Source: MPNP01 sp026709725 (lineage in GTDB: Bacteria; Pseudomonadota; Alphaproteobacteria; Rhodobacterales; Rhodobacteraceae). Taken from it: a stretch of DNA of 64,000 bases. A program made the translations under genes and the position numbers. Below, in pieces: positions 8,578-18,041 of this stretch (position 1 is its first letter; each line of letters opens with the position of its first letter). The stretch lies in the NCBI GenBank assembly GCA_965200805.1, contig OZ241384.1, positions 2,170,001-2,234,000 of the forward strand. The letters are read 5' to 3'. The notes below the pieces were generated by a model. It had not been told where the DNA came from. It worked only from the letters and a program-made list of their open reading frames with translations, and did not search any database.

Positions 8578-11373
8578 TCATGTCCCGGTCTCTTCGGCCC
8601 GGTCAATGGCATTATTGAGCTGGCGGGCCAGATTCCGCCGACGGTGCTCAGCCAGAAGTTTCATGCCCGACTTGTCCTTCACGTAGAAGACATCGACCGC
8701 CTGGGCACCATACGTGGCGATGACAGCCCGAACCAGAACGACCTGTGCGTCTTCCAGTGTTCGGGCCAGATCGTAGAGCAGACCAGTCCGATCGCGTGTA
8801 TCGACTTCAATGATTGTGTGGTACTCGGATCCGTCATTGTCAATCGAGATTTCGGTTGGCACGGCAAACATCCGGCCATGCTGCCCGATCGGTGATTTCT
8901 GCTTGAGGATCCGCGGGTCGGCAAGTTTGGCATCTGCAGAATCCGGGTCACGGATGTAGTCGTTGACCTGTTTCCTGATGCGGGTCACCTGCCCCTTGTC
9001 GAAAGCCATCCCCTTGGCGTTTTGCAGCCATGCCACAACCACGGTGCAGTTGTCGGAACTGGTATACACGCGGGCATCGATAATACGGGCACCAACGAGA
9101 AGCAGGATGCCGGCAATCCGGGCAAACAGCCCCGGTGTTTCCGCTTTGGCAAAACAGGCACGTGTGGCTCCCCGTATCGTGTCTTCAGCAAAATCGAGCC
9201 CAATCCCTTCCTCACTGTCAATATCACCAAGGATGCCGGCAACCGTCACGTGGACCGATGTTGGAATCCCCTGCCAGTAGTAGTCAGGAAAACGTTCACA
9301 TTCGGCATCAAGCTGTTCTGAAGTCCAGGTGCTCATGGCAGCCCGGAAACTCGCCTTGGCGTCCTCAACGCGATTGATTGCATCGATGTTCGGCAGTCCC
9401 TCCGTCAGGAGCAGGTGAGTCTGGTTGTAGAGTTCCCGAATCAGATAGGCCTTCCAGCCGGTCCAGACATTCGGCCCAACCCCCATGATGTCGCAGATTG
9501 TCAGGATTGTCAGATGCCGCAACCGGGTTCGGCTGCCGACAGTCTCGGCAAAATTTTTGACTGTGGCCGGGTCGGTAATATCCCGCTTCTGTGCCGTATC
9601 CGACATCAGCAAATGGTGCAGTACGAGCCATTCAACCAGTTCGGATTCATTGTCATTAAGCCCCAATCCGGGCACAATCGACCTGACAATTTCAGCACCA
9701 ATCACCGAATGGTCGCCCCCCCGGCCCTTGCCGATGTCGTGAAGAAGGAGTGCCACATAGAGTGCGCGGCGATTGATGCCCTTGGCAAGGATCCCGGAAG
9801 CAAGTTTTTCGTGGTGTTCGCCCCTTTCAATCCGGGCAAGGACCGAGATGCACTGAATTGTGTGCTCATCAACGGTATAATGGTGATAGGAATTGTACTG
9901 CATCAGGGCAATGATTCCCCGGAACTCAGGAATCAGTCGTCCCAGGACCCCGGTTTCGTTCATGCGCCGCAGGGCGCGTTCAGGGTTGCCGTATTCCAGA
10001 AGGAGATCGAGAAAGATCCGTTTGGCCTCGGGATCCTCAACGAGTCTCTGATCAATGAGGTGCAGATTGGCCGCAATCAGCCTGAATGCATCCGGATGGA
10101 TCAGTAAACCGGTGGACAGACCCGTCTCGAAGAGTTTTATGATGTTCAGCGGGCAAGCCAGAAACGTTTCCGGGTCCCTGATATTCAAGCGGCCGTTGTC
10201 ATGCTTGAACTCTTCCGGCAGCTGGGCTCCGAATCTGAGAACGGCTGACTGCAGCAGCCCTTTGACCAGCGGCTGTCTTTTGACGTGCTGCTCCTCAAGC
10301 TTGGTCAGAAAGATTCGGGTCAACTCACCAACGTTCGTGGCGTGTGTGAAGAACTCCTGCATGAAATTTTCGACGGCCTGCCGGTCCGATGTCGCCGCAA
10401 AACCCAGTGATTCCGCGATCAGCGGCTGAGCATCGAAATGCAGGATATCCTGGGCTCGCCCTGCGATCCGGTGCAATTCGCAACGCACCGCCCACAGGAA
10501 TGATTCGGCGCTGAGGAACTTTTCATATTCCTCGATGGTGAAGAGTTCACGCTGCAGCAGTTCAGACTTGTCATGGACCCGGTAGAGGTACTTCATGATC
10601 CAGTACAGTGTCTGCAGATCCCGCAGGCACCCCTTGCCTTCCTTGACGTTCGGCTCAAGGAGATACCGATTGCCACCGTGACGCTGATAGCGCTGCTCGC
10701 GTTCTTCCAGCTTGGCTTCGACAAAGGCCGGGCCGGTCGTGCTGTAGACATCTTTCCACAATCGCTGTTCAAGTTCGTCGGCAAGAGACTCCCTGCCCCA
10801 GACCAAACGACATTCCAGCATGGCTGTCCGGATGGTCAGGTCTTCCTTTGCCATCACGATACAGTCCCTGATTGAGCGGACAGAATGACCCACCTTGAGT
10901 TTCAGATCCCAGAGCATGTAAAGCATGAACTCAATTGTCTTGCTTGCCTCATCGGACCGTGCATCACCGGTCAGAAACAGGAGATCGACATCCGACTCCG
11001 GAGCCATTTCCCCGCGACCATAACCGCCAACAGCCTGTACACTGATCGAGTCCGGGGGGCTGCCGTTCCTGTTCAGGATTCCGACCGAGAGGTCAAAGAC
11101 GCTCCGCACAAGGCAGTCGGTGAGATAGGTAAAGGATTGCACCGTCTGCAGGGAGGCATAGGGATTGATTCGGAATTCGGCTTGACCGGTCTCGGCGATG
11201 GCGGCCTTGCCGCGTGCCAGACTTTCAGACAGCCATCCGATTGCTTCCTGCCGGATGTCCGTCATCTTCAGGGCGCCATCAGACCATTCCTGAACCTTTC
11301 CCTGGAATGCAGCGGTGTCAAAGATCTCTGCCGCCGGCATGATGAGCTCAAGCTCGTGCGCACTGTCTCCCAT
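8578..11373 (-). CDS. glnD: Bifunctional [PII] uridylyltransferase / uridylyl-removing enzyme
   Basis: GlnD is the glutamine sensor that uridylylates PII when nitrogen is scarce and removes UMP when glutamine is high. From the chosen start the protein is 931 residues, in the alphaproteobacterial range. Domains in order: nucleotidyltransferase with GGYGRGEMAPESDVDLL (about residues 116-132), GlnD-type linker, HD domain with HHYTVDEHT and LLHDIGKGRGGDHS, and two C-terminal ACT domains (ETPGLFARIAGILLLVG and DTRDRTGLLYDLARTL). The open frame runs 112 codons further upstream but that part is not GlnD-like and would overlap the divergent puuE. ATG 11373 has GGGGGAG nearby; an ATG about 11 codons later is possible. 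Confidence 0.95.
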   Translation of the reverse strand: MGDSAHELELIMPAAEIFDTAAFQGKVQEWSDGALKMTDIRQEAIGWLSESLARGKAAIAETGQAEFRINPYASLQTVQSFTYLTDCLVRSVFDLSVGILNRNGSPPDSISVQAVGGYGRGEMAPESDVDLLFLTGDARSDEASKTIEFMLYMLWDLKLKVGHSVRSIRDCIVMAKEDLTIRTAMLECRLVWGRESLADELEQRLWKDVYSTTGPAFVEAKLEEREQRYQRHGGNRYLLEPNVKEGKGCLRDLQTLYWIMKYLYRVHDKSELLQRELFTIEEYEKFLSAESFLWAVRCELHRIAGRAQDILHFDAQPLIAESLGFAATSDRQAVENFMQEFFTHATNVGELTRIFLTKLEEQHVKRQPLVKGLLQSAVLRFGAQLPEEFKHDNGRLNIRDPETFLACPLNIIKLFETGLSTGLLIHPDAFRLIAANLHLIDQRLVEDPEAKRIFLDLLLEYGNPERALRRMNETGVLGRLIPEFRGIIALMQYNSYHHYTVDEHTIQCISVLARIERGEHHEKLASGILAKGINRRALYVALLLHDIGKGRGGDHSVIGAEIVRSIVPGLGLNDNESELVEWLVLHHLLMSDTAQKRDITDPATVKNFAETVGSRTRLRHLTILTICDIMGVGPNVWTGWKAYLIRELYNQTHLLLTEGLPNIDAINRVEDAKASFRAAMSTWTSEQLDAECERFPDYYWQGIPTSVHVTVAGILGDIDSEEGIGLDFAEDTIRGATRACFAKAETPGLFARIAGILLLVGARIIDARVYTSSDNCTVVVAWLQNAKGMAFDKGQVTRIRKQVNDYIRDPDSADAKLADPRILKQKSPIGQHGRMFAVPTEISIDNDGSEYHTIIEVDTRDRTGLLYDLARTLEDAQVVLVRAVIATYGAQAVDVFYVKDKSGMKLLAEHRRRNLARQLNNAIDRAEETGT

Positions 11374-11493
11374 GGTCTCCCCCAATTTGGCATGCCACCC
11401 GAATCCCTGTACTGCATGCACGACGGGTTCAATACAACCGGGCCGGTGCTGCCGGCGATGCATGGATGGCGAATCGGAATCAGGAGCAGGATC
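11374..11493. promoter_or_regulatory. Divergent promoter region glnD / ureide operon
   Basis: 120 bp separate the glnD and puuE-uraD starts, which are transcribed apart. Both control or supply nitrogen, so shared nitrogen regulation is plausible (inference). I see no clear sigma-54 GG-N10-GC element. Confidence 0.3.
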
Positions 11494-12939
11494 ATGACAC
11501 AGCCCTCTGAGCCGCCGCGTTATTCCCGCGACATGCGGGGTTACGGGGCCACACCGAACGTATCCTGGCCGGACAGGGCCCGAATCGCGGTCCAGATCGT
11601 TGTCAACTATGAAGAGGGCGGTGAACGCTGCCTCCTGCATGGTGATGATGAATCGGAAGCCTTCCTGTCCGAGATTATCGGCGCTGACCCCTGGCCGGGT
11701 GCGCGCCACTGGAACATGGAGTCACTCTATGAGTATGGTGCGCGGGCAGGGTTCTGGCGTCTGTATCGTGTTCTGACGGATGCCGGCGTCCCCGTGACGG
11801 TTTTTGGAGTTGCATCCGCTTTGGCCCGTGCACCCGAGCAGGTTGCCGCCATGCTGTCAGCCGATTGGGAGATCGCCAGCCATGGTCTCAAATGGATTGA
11901 CCATCGCCTGATGCCATACGATGAAGAGCGTCAGCAGATGCAGGCCGCGATCGATCTGCATCAATCCGTCGTCGGAGTCCGGCCTGAAGGCTGGTATACG
12001 GGGCGGTGTTCCATGCAGACGGTCCAGATTGCCGCTGAGGAGGGCGGGTTTGCCTACATCGCCGACAGTTACGCCGATGATCTGCCTTACTGGCACCCCC
12101 TGGGGCAGCAGATGGGGGACCGCCACCAACTCATCGTTCCCTATACGCTCGATGCCAACGACATGCGTTTTGCGACCAACCAGGGATTTAACACCGGTCA
12201 GGATTTTGCAGCATATCTCAAGGACAGTTTTGACACCCTCTATCAGGAGGGGTCGGATGGCCGACCGGTGATGCTTTCCGTCGGACTGCACTGCCGTCTG
12301 GCCGGTCGCCCGGGTCGAACCAGGGGCCTGCAGCACTTTCTGGAGCATGTTCTGGCACATGATCATGTCTGGCTGGCCCGCAGGATTGATATTGCCAATT
12401 ACTGGGCCCGAACATATCCGCCCGCACTCCCTTCCCTCCGGCCGGCGACCCTCAACCGCAGCGAATTTTTGGATGCGTTCGGGGGAATCTTCGAACACTC
12501 ACCGTGGATTGCCGAGCAGGCATGGCATGATGAGTTGGGCCCCGCCCACAACTCGGCAATCGGGCTTCATCATGCGCTTTGCCGTGTCTTCCGGTCAGCA
12601 TCCCGTGATCGGCGCCTGTCCGTTCTGAACGCTCACCCGGATCTTGCGGGCAAACTCGCCGCCGCCAAATTGCTGACTGAGCAGTCAACCGGGGAACAGG
12701 CCTCAGCGGGTCTTGATCGACTGACAGCGCAGGAAAGAGCCACATTCATGCAATTGAATCAGGACTACCGGGACCGGCATGGGTTTCCATTCATCATCGC
12801 GGTGCGTGACTACACCCGGGCACAGATCATGCGGGAATTTGGTCAGCGTATTGCCAATACGAGTGAGGACGAATTTGCAATGGCCTGCGCACAAGTGGAA
12901 AGGATCGCCTGGTACAGGGTAAAGGAGATACTGGACTGA
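11494..12939 (+). CDS. puuE-uraD: Fused allantoinase PuuE / OHCU decarboxylase UraD
   Basis: A 481-residue fusion of two purine-catabolism enzymes. Residues 1 to about 315 are a polysaccharide-deacetylase-fold allantoinase (PuuE): VQIVVNYEEGGE near 28, DPWPGARHWNMESLYEYG, SHGLKWIDH, and RPEGWYTGRCS. Residues about 320-481 are OHCU decarboxylase (UraD): catalytic His in NAHPDLAGKLA, STGEQASAGLD, and LNQDYRDRHGFPFI. OHCU decarboxylase makes (S)-allantoin from the urate-derived intermediate, and allantoinase opens it to allantoate; the fusion runs consecutive steps. ATG 11494 is chosen because AGGAG lies about 8 nt upstream; the frame upstream of it only runs antisense to glnD. The stop overlaps the next ATG (TGATG). 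Confidence 0.93.
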   Translation: MTQPSEPPRYSRDMRGYGATPNVSWPDRARIAVQIVVNYEEGGERCLLHGDDESEAFLSEIIGADPWPGARHWNMESLYEYGARAGFWRLYRVLTDAGVPVTVFGVASALARAPEQVAAMLSADWEIASHGLKWIDHRLMPYDEERQQMQAAIDLHQSVVGVRPEGWYTGRCSMQTVQIAAEEGGFAYIADSYADDLPYWHPLGQQMGDRHQLIVPYTLDANDMRFATNQGFNTGQDFAAYLKDSFDTLYQEGSDGRPVMLSVGLHCRLAGRPGRTRGLQHFLEHVLAHDHVWLARRIDIANYWARTYPPALPSLRPATLNRSEFLDAFGGIFEHSPWIAEQAWHDELGPAHNSAIGLHHALCRVFRSASRDRRLSVLNAHPDLAGKLAAAKLLTEQSTGEQASAGLDRLTAQERATFMQLNQDYRDRHGFPFIIAVRDYTRAQIMREFGQRIANTSEDEFAMACAQVERIAWYRVKEILD

Positions 12940-13775
12940 TGATGACTGACATCGATCGCTATGCTGCCGCCAATCCCGATGATGGTCTGCCGGAACAGGG
13001 CGGATTGATTACCTCGCGTGCAAATTTTACCGAAGCCTACGCCTATATTCCACGGAGCTCCTTCTGTGATATCGTCACCAGCCGACTGCCCCACTGGTCC
13101 CGGACCCGTGCCTGGATCATCGCCCGACCCATGTCGGGCTTTGCGACAACGTTTTCCCAGTACATCGTTGAGATCGGGTCGGGCGGCGGCAGTGATATGC
13201 CCGAGGGCGGCAGGCGGGCTGAGGGCGTTCTCTTCGTGACCGCAGGTGCTCCGGAAATCACCATTGAGGGGATCAGCCACAGCCTCACGCCCGGCAGCTA
13301 TGTCTATATCAACAACACCCGCTGGCAGATCACCAACCCGGCGTCAGGGACAGCAATCATCCACTGGATCCGCAAGTGCTATGTCCCGGTAGAGGGCATT
13401 CCGCCCCCCGGGGCCTTTGTCGCACATGAGGATGATGTCGAACCCATGCAGATGTATGCCGGAGACGATGTCTGGACCACAAAGCGCTTCGTGGATGCTG
13501 AAGACATGGCGCATGACATGCATGTCAATGTCATCACATTTGGCCCGGGAGGCTGCATTCCCCTGATGGAAACCCATGTGATGGAGCATGGGCTCTTTGT
13601 CCTTGGCGGCAAGGCCGTCTATCGACTGAATCAGGATTGGGTGGAGGTTGGTGCCGGCGACTTCATGTGGCTCCGCGCCTTCTGTCCCCAGGCATGTTAC
13701 GCCGTCGGCAAGGAAGACTTCCGCTATCTTCTCTACAAGGACGTCAATCGCCACCCCGAGCTTGCTGTTGGGTGA
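12939..13775 (+). CDS. allE: (S)-ureidoglycine aminohydrolase
   Basis: A 278-residue bicupin that converts (S)-ureidoglycine to (S)-ureidoglycolate plus ammonia (UGHY/UGlyAH/YlbA family). Both cupin halves are visible. The C-terminal one carries the likely metal ligands in ETHVMEHGLFVLGG (E, H, H) and a Gln in CPQACYA, matching the manganese site of the plant enzyme. The N-terminal half contains GGRRAEGVLFVTAG and GSYVYINN. ATG 12939 overlaps the previous stop. Upstream neighbour makes allantoate, downstream neighbour cleaves ureidoglycolate; allantoate amidohydrolase is not in this window. Confidence 0.94.
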   Translation: MMTDIDRYAAANPDDGLPEQGGLITSRANFTEAYAYIPRSSFCDIVTSRLPHWSRTRAWIIARPMSGFATTFSQYIVEIGSGGGSDMPEGGRRAEGVLFVTAGAPEITIEGISHSLTPGSYVYINNTRWQITNPASGTAIIHWIRKCYVPVEGIPPPGAFVAHEDDVEPMQMYAGDDVWTTKRFVDAEDMAHDMHVNVITFGPGGCIPLMETHVMEHGLFVLGGKAVYRLNQDWVEVGAGDFMWLRAFCPQACYAVGKEDFRYLLYKDVNRHPELAVG

Positions 13776-14284
13776 TGACAATGGTCCCGGCCCAGCCTCT
13801 GGATGCAGAGGGATTTGCTCCCTTTGGCGATATCATTGATGCCCGGGGTCCAACTCCCCAATCCATCAATGCGGGACATGCACAGCGCTATCATGATCTT
13901 GCCCGCCTCGACCATGACCCGTCCGGACATCTGGCCATCAGCGTGTTTGTGGCAGAAGCCATGGACTTCCCGGTCGCTGTCACCATGCTGGAGAGACATC
14001 CGCGCGGGCCGCAATGTTTTGTCCCGATCTGTGGCACGCCAACCCTCATCGTGGTGGCCGGGGACCGCTCCGGTGTCCCCGGATCGCCCCGTGTGTTTCT
14101 TGCGCCCGCCGGTACGGGTGTATCCTATCGCCGGGGCACCTGGCACGGCGTCCTGACGCCCATCGGTGCCCCGGGGCATGCTGTGCGTTACGCAGTTATT
14201 GACTGGACCGGTCCGGATATGAATCTTGAGACATACCCGCTTCCAGACAGGCTTGTCGTGCAAGCACCTCAATCGTCACATTGA
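13775..14284 (+). CDS. allA: Ureidoglycolate lyase
   Basis: A 169-residue AllA-type cupin that splits ureidoglycolate into glyoxylate and urea. Recognisable parts are the start AQPLDAEGFAPFGDIID, the turn ERHPRGPQCFVPICG, and YRRGTWHGVLTPIG, which holds a conserved His. The ATG at 13775 overlaps the allE stop (TGATG); ATG 13781 is the alternative. The 3' end overlaps the convergent exonuclease gene by 89 bp, so the last roughly 29 codons are coding on both strands or one end is misjudged. Length fits the family (about 160-170). Confidence 0.92.
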   Translation: MTMVPAQPLDAEGFAPFGDIIDARGPTPQSINAGHAQRYHDLARLDHDPSGHLAISVFVAEAMDFPVAVTMLERHPRGPQCFVPICGTPTLIVVAGDRSGVPGSPRVFLAPAGTGVSYRRGTWHGVLTPIGAPGHAVRYAVIDWTGPDMNLETYPLPDRLVVQAPQSSH

Positions 14285-14780
14285 GTTCGGCAGCGGCGGC
14301 AACGACAATCCTGCCCGCGACAATTGCATCCTCAAGCGCATCGTGGTGCCGGAAGCGAAGATCCAGCATCCCGGCCAGGGCCCTGAGACTGTAGCCGCCC
14401 TGCCGCCGCTGATGCGGCCAGGCCCGCCGGGCCAGCCGGCAACTGTCAATCCAGGGCATCACCGGGCAGGGCAGGGCATAGCGCTCTGCGGCTGCACGCA
14501 GGGCGGTCCGATCAAAAAACGTGTGACTTGCAACCGGGCAATCCATTGTCCGTTCCTGGAATTCCGGCCAGATCTCGGCGAATGTCGGCTGGCCTGCCAA
14601 ATGGTGTGATGCGATTCCGTGGATACGTGTGTGACCCGGGCTCACGTCGGTTTCCGGATCAACCAGCGTTACCCAGCTGTCGATGATGGAACCGTTGCAG
14701 AAGTGGGCAATACCGACCTGGCATATGCTGCCGCACTCCCTGGCAGCGGTCTCAACATCAAGCGCACAGAAAGCGGCCAT
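14196..14780 (-). CDS. DnaQ-like 3'-5' exonuclease (DEDDh family)
   Basis: A 194-residue exonuclease of the DEDDh superfamily. Acidic residues are visible in FCALDVETA (Exo I), FFDRTAL (Exo II) and HHDALEDA (Exo III with the catalytic His). The family includes the proofreading subunit of Pol III and stand-alone exonucleases; this one resembles the stand-alone group that begins FVALDVETA and has a 'IHGI' element (TRIHGIASHH). ATG 14780 overlaps the stop of the upstream ABC permease (TGATG), so it ends that operon. The physiological substrate is unknown. Confidence 0.88.
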   Translation of the reverse strand: MAAFCALDVETAARECGSICQVGIAHFCNGSIIDSWVTLVDPETDVSPGHTRIHGIASHHLAGQPTFAEIWPEFQERTMDCPVASHTFFDRTALRAAAERYALPCPVMPWIDSCRLARRAWPHQRRQGGYSLRALAGMLDLRFRHHDALEDAIVAGRIVVAAAAELNVTIEVLARQACLEAGMSQDSYPDRSSQ

Positions 14781-17323
14781 CAAACCCCGCGATCCTGAAG
14801 GATTGCCGCCGGGGCCACCCCGAGCGGTTTCACCATCAGCAGGACAGCAGCAGCAACGGCGGTCCCAATACCTCCGATGATGATGGCAAGGGCTGAGAGA
14901 GGCTCAAATTCATATGTGCTGTCCAGGGCAAATGTCATGATGGCAAACCCGGCAAGTGAACCGGAGAGTACAGCGATCATGCCCGCAACCAGACCGACGA
15001 TCAGCGAACGGAGCAGGAGGCTGGTCAGGATGGTCCGCCTGTCCGCACCCAGTGATTTGAGAATGGCGGCCTCATAGACCCGTGATGCCACCTCGCGGGA
15101 TGTGGCACCGATGACCACAAAGAACCCGACAATGAGCATGGAGCCCGCCGCATAGGTAATCGCCGAGATGAGTCCACCCACAATCCGCATGACATTGGCG
15201 ATCCCATCGCGCACCGAGATCGCAGTCACGTTGGGAAATGTCTCACCGACCCGATCGACAAGTGCGGCACTGATGCTTTTGTCACCATAGACCGTTGCAA
15301 TGTATGTGTGGGGCGCACCAGCCAGTGCTGACGGGTTGATTGACATGATGAAACCCAGCCCGGCATTGGTAAAATCAACCTCACGGAAACTTGTGATGAC
15401 AGCGTCGATTTCAATGCCGAGAACATTGATCGTCAGCCTGTCGCCAAGGACAAGACCAAGCTCTTCACCTTCCTGTGCTGCAAAACTGACCTGTGTTGTG
15501 CCCTGATACGCTGCAGGCCACCACTGCCCCTCGGTTATCACTGTTCCGTCCGGGGGGGTGTCGGAGTAGGTGATGCCACGATCGCCCCGCAGCACCCAGT
15601 GTTCCCCCGCCACATCCGTGGCACGCTCGCCATTGATATGCGAGATGATGCCCCGCAGCATTGGCGAGGATTCGACGCGTGTCACGCCGGGGATGGCGAT
15701 GATGAGATCCCGGAAGGCATCATGCTGCGTGTTCTGGATATCGACAATGAAGTATTCCGGTGCAATTGCCGGCAGGTCGCCGGAAATCCGGTTGACAAGA
15801 TTGGTCGAAACCTGCCCCACTGTCGCAAGGATGGTGAAGCCCAGTCCCAGAGCCAGAATCATGGGTATGGTCCCTGAACCCGGTCCCCCGATGACACCAA
15901 GGGCCAGCCGGAGTGCCGGTCGCGCGAGCAGGAGGCGTGTACCGCTCGAACGACGGGCAAGAAAATGGGCCAGGCGGGCCATCAGATAGAGGATGGCCAG
16001 CGTTGTTGCCGTCCCAAGTGCAAAATAGAGCGTCAGGAGTGTTGTTCCGCTAAAGAGTGCCGCTGTGACCAGAAACACCCCGACACAGATCACGATGACA
16101 GCAAGATATGGCCAGCGGGGCAGCACTGATGGGGGTTGCACGGCACTGCGATAAAGCGCACTCGGTTTCACATCCGCAGTGCGCGAAAGAGCCCAGATTG
16201 TGAACACAATGCCGATCATGAGGCCATAGACTGTCGCTTCGACAAGAGGCTCAGGATAGATCCCGATGACGAGCGGCAGGTCAATTCGTTCGGCGATGAT
16301 GTGCTGAAAGACCATGGGCACGGAGAGGCCGAGGACCAGACCGCACAGGATGCCGGCCAAAAGGAGGAGCAGGGATTGGAGCATATAGACCGCAAAGATC
16401 ATGAGCTGGGATGCCCCGAGAACCTTGAGTGTGGCGACGGTTGCCGTCTTGTCCTCAATATACTTTCCCATGGCCAGCGCGATTCCGATTCCGCCCACCA
16501 CAAGACCACCAAGACCCACAATAATCAAAAAAGCACTGACCCGGTTGATGATCTCCATGGTTCCCGGAGATGCCTGACGACTGTCCTGCCAGCGGACACC
16601 CTTTCTCAGAAAGCGTTCCTCGGCGTCACGCCGAAGGTTATCAAGACCGGTATCCGGTGGCAGGATCATGCGATATTCGGTCTCAAAGAGTGTACCCGGA
16701 CCCAGGAGACCTGACTCGGCAAGATCGGCAGTGCGGACGATTGTCCGGGGTCCGAGGGCGAAACCGGCACCGGCATTATCGGGTTCGCTCACGAGGAGAG
16801 CGGCCAGGCGGAATGTCTGGGTCCCAAGCGAGAATGTACCCCCAGGCTCAATCCGCAGGCGTCGTGCCAGTTCCGGCTTCATGATGGCACCGGGTACGCC
16901 ATCAACGCGTGTCAATGCCGCCGCCAGATCCACAGCCGGATCAAGATCCACTGCGCCAACCAGCGGGTAGGCGCTGTCGACAGCCTTGATCTGGGTCAGG
17001 GCACGTCGTTTTGTTCCCTGCTCAGCGACGGCCATGGATCGGAACTCAACGATTTCGGAGAGTTCAGCGGCCACCTGCCGGAGCCATTCCCGTTCCTCCT
17101 CATCGGCAAATCGGTATGTGAACTCCACCTGGGCGTCACCACCAAGCAGCCGGGCGCCGGCTTTGGCCAGCCCGTGTTCAATGCCGGCCCGCACGGTGCC
17201 AATTGCCGTGATTGCCATGACACCGAGTGCCAGACATGCCAGAAAAATCCAGAAGCCGTGCGTGCCGCTCCGGAACTCACGGAATGCCAGTCGGACAACA
17301 CGCCTTGCAGGAGATTCAGGCAT
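14780..17323 (-). CDS. FtsX-family ABC transporter permease (YbbP-like)
   Basis: An 847-residue permease with an N-terminal membrane segment (about 22-42), a large periplasmic domain, a first FtsX module around residues 260-380, further membrane segments, a second periplasmic domain, and a C-terminal FtsX module (about 710-845). This two-module layout and size match YbbP, partner of YbbA, in exporters acting on envelope lipids or lipoproteins; the substrate is not known. ATG 17323 overlaps the ATPase stop by 8 bp. In many bacteria ybbA-ybbP lies divergent from tesA, exactly as here. Confidence 0.9.
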   Translation of the reverse strand: MPESPARRVVRLAFREFRSGTHGFWIFLACLALGVMAITAIGTVRAGIEHGLAKAGARLLGGDAQVEFTYRFADEEEREWLRQVAAELSEIVEFRSMAVAEQGTKRRALTQIKAVDSAYPLVGAVDLDPAVDLAAALTRVDGVPGAIMKPELARRLRIEPGGTFSLGTQTFRLAALLVSEPDNAGAGFALGPRTIVRTADLAESGLLGPGTLFETEYRMILPPDTGLDNLRRDAEERFLRKGVRWQDSRQASPGTMEIINRVSAFLIIVGLGGLVVGGIGIALAMGKYIEDKTATVATLKVLGASQLMIFAVYMLQSLLLLLAGILCGLVLGLSVPMVFQHIIAERIDLPLVIGIYPEPLVEATVYGLMIGIVFTIWALSRTADVKPSALYRSAVQPPSVLPRWPYLAVIVICVGVFLVTAALFSGTTLLTLYFALGTATTLAILYLMARLAHFLARRSSGTRLLLARPALRLALGVIGGPGSGTIPMILALGLGFTILATVGQVSTNLVNRISGDLPAIAPEYFIVDIQNTQHDAFRDLIIAIPGVTRVESSPMLRGIISHINGERATDVAGEHWVLRGDRGITYSDTPPDGTVITEGQWWPAAYQGTTQVSFAAQEGEELGLVLGDRLTINVLGIEIDAVITSFREVDFTNAGLGFIMSINPSALAGAPHTYIATVYGDKSISAALVDRVGETFPNVTAISVRDGIANVMRIVGGLISAITYAAGSMLIVGFFVVIGATSREVASRVYEAAILKSLGADRRTILTSLLLRSLIVGLVAGMIAVLSGSLAGFAIMTFALDSTYEFEPLSALAIIIGGIGTAVAAAVLLMVKPLGVAPAAILQDRGV

Positions 17324-17999
17324 CCGGTTGCGGCTTCAACCGACCATCCATGATGCGGACAACGGTGTCACACCTCTCCGCAAGAGTCCGTGAATGGGTT
17401 ACCATGACCAGCGTGCCGCCGTGTTGTGCCCGCATTGCAAACAGGAGGTCCATGATCGCCTGCCCGGTCGTCTGATCAAGATTCCCGGTCGGTTCATCAG
17501 CCAGAATCAGTTGCGGACCGTGAACCATGGCCCGGGCAATCGCGACACGCTGCTGCTCACCACCCGAGAGCTGGGCAGGATAGTGACCGGCGCGGTCAGC
17601 AAGTCCCACAGACTCCAGCAGGACCGAGGCCCGCTCAAAAGCATCGACGCGCCCGTCCAGCTCCAGGGGAAGTGCGATGTTTTCCCTGGCTGTCATGGTC
17701 GGGATCAGATGAAAGGACTGGAAGACAACACCGATACGGCTGCGTCGCAATCGATTGAATGCGCGGTCCGGTATCGATCTGATGTCCTGGCCGAAGAGCC
17801 GAATGATGCCCGCAGTGTGTATCTCAAGGCCGGCCATAAGCATCAACAGGGATGATTTTCCCGACCCGGACGGCCCCGTGATCGCCACTGTTGTCCCTGA
17901 CCTGACATCAAGCGTAATTCCATTTATAATGTTGACCGGACCGGCATTGCCGTCAAGCCGGAAATGGACCGCATCAAGTTCCAGGAGTGGATCGGACAT
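17316..17999 (-). CDS. ABC transporter ATP-binding protein (YbbA-like)
   Basis: A 227-residue ATPase of the MacB/LolD type. Walker A is GPSGSGKSS (about residues 42-50), the Q-loop is VVFQSFHLIP, the ABC signature LSGGEQQRVAIARA, Walker B LILADEPTGNLD, and the switch His is in VMVTHS. Energises the FtsX-type permease encoded immediately downstream. ATG 17999 starts 42 bp from the divergent tesA, so the spacer must hold both promoters. Confidence 0.94.
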   Translation of the reverse strand: MSDPLLELDAVHFRLDGNAGPVNIINGITLDVRSGTTVAITGPSGSGKSSLLMLMAGLEIHTAGIIRLFGQDIRSIPDRAFNRLRRSRIGVVFQSFHLIPTMTARENIALPLELDGRVDAFERASVLLESVGLADRAGHYPAQLSGGEQQRVAIARAMVHGPQLILADEPTGNLDQTTGQAIMDLLFAMRAQHGGTLVMVTHSRTLAERCDTVVRIMDGRLKPQPDA

Positions 18000-18041
18000 G
18001 GAGAAACCCTACAACAAGATCAGCAGGAAGCCTAACGACAA

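Noticed and set aside
10885..11493. 203-codon upstream extension of the puuE-uraD frame
   Set aside because: It runs antisense through glnD, has no ribosome site and no allantoinase similarity; the ATG at 11494 has a good ribosome site.
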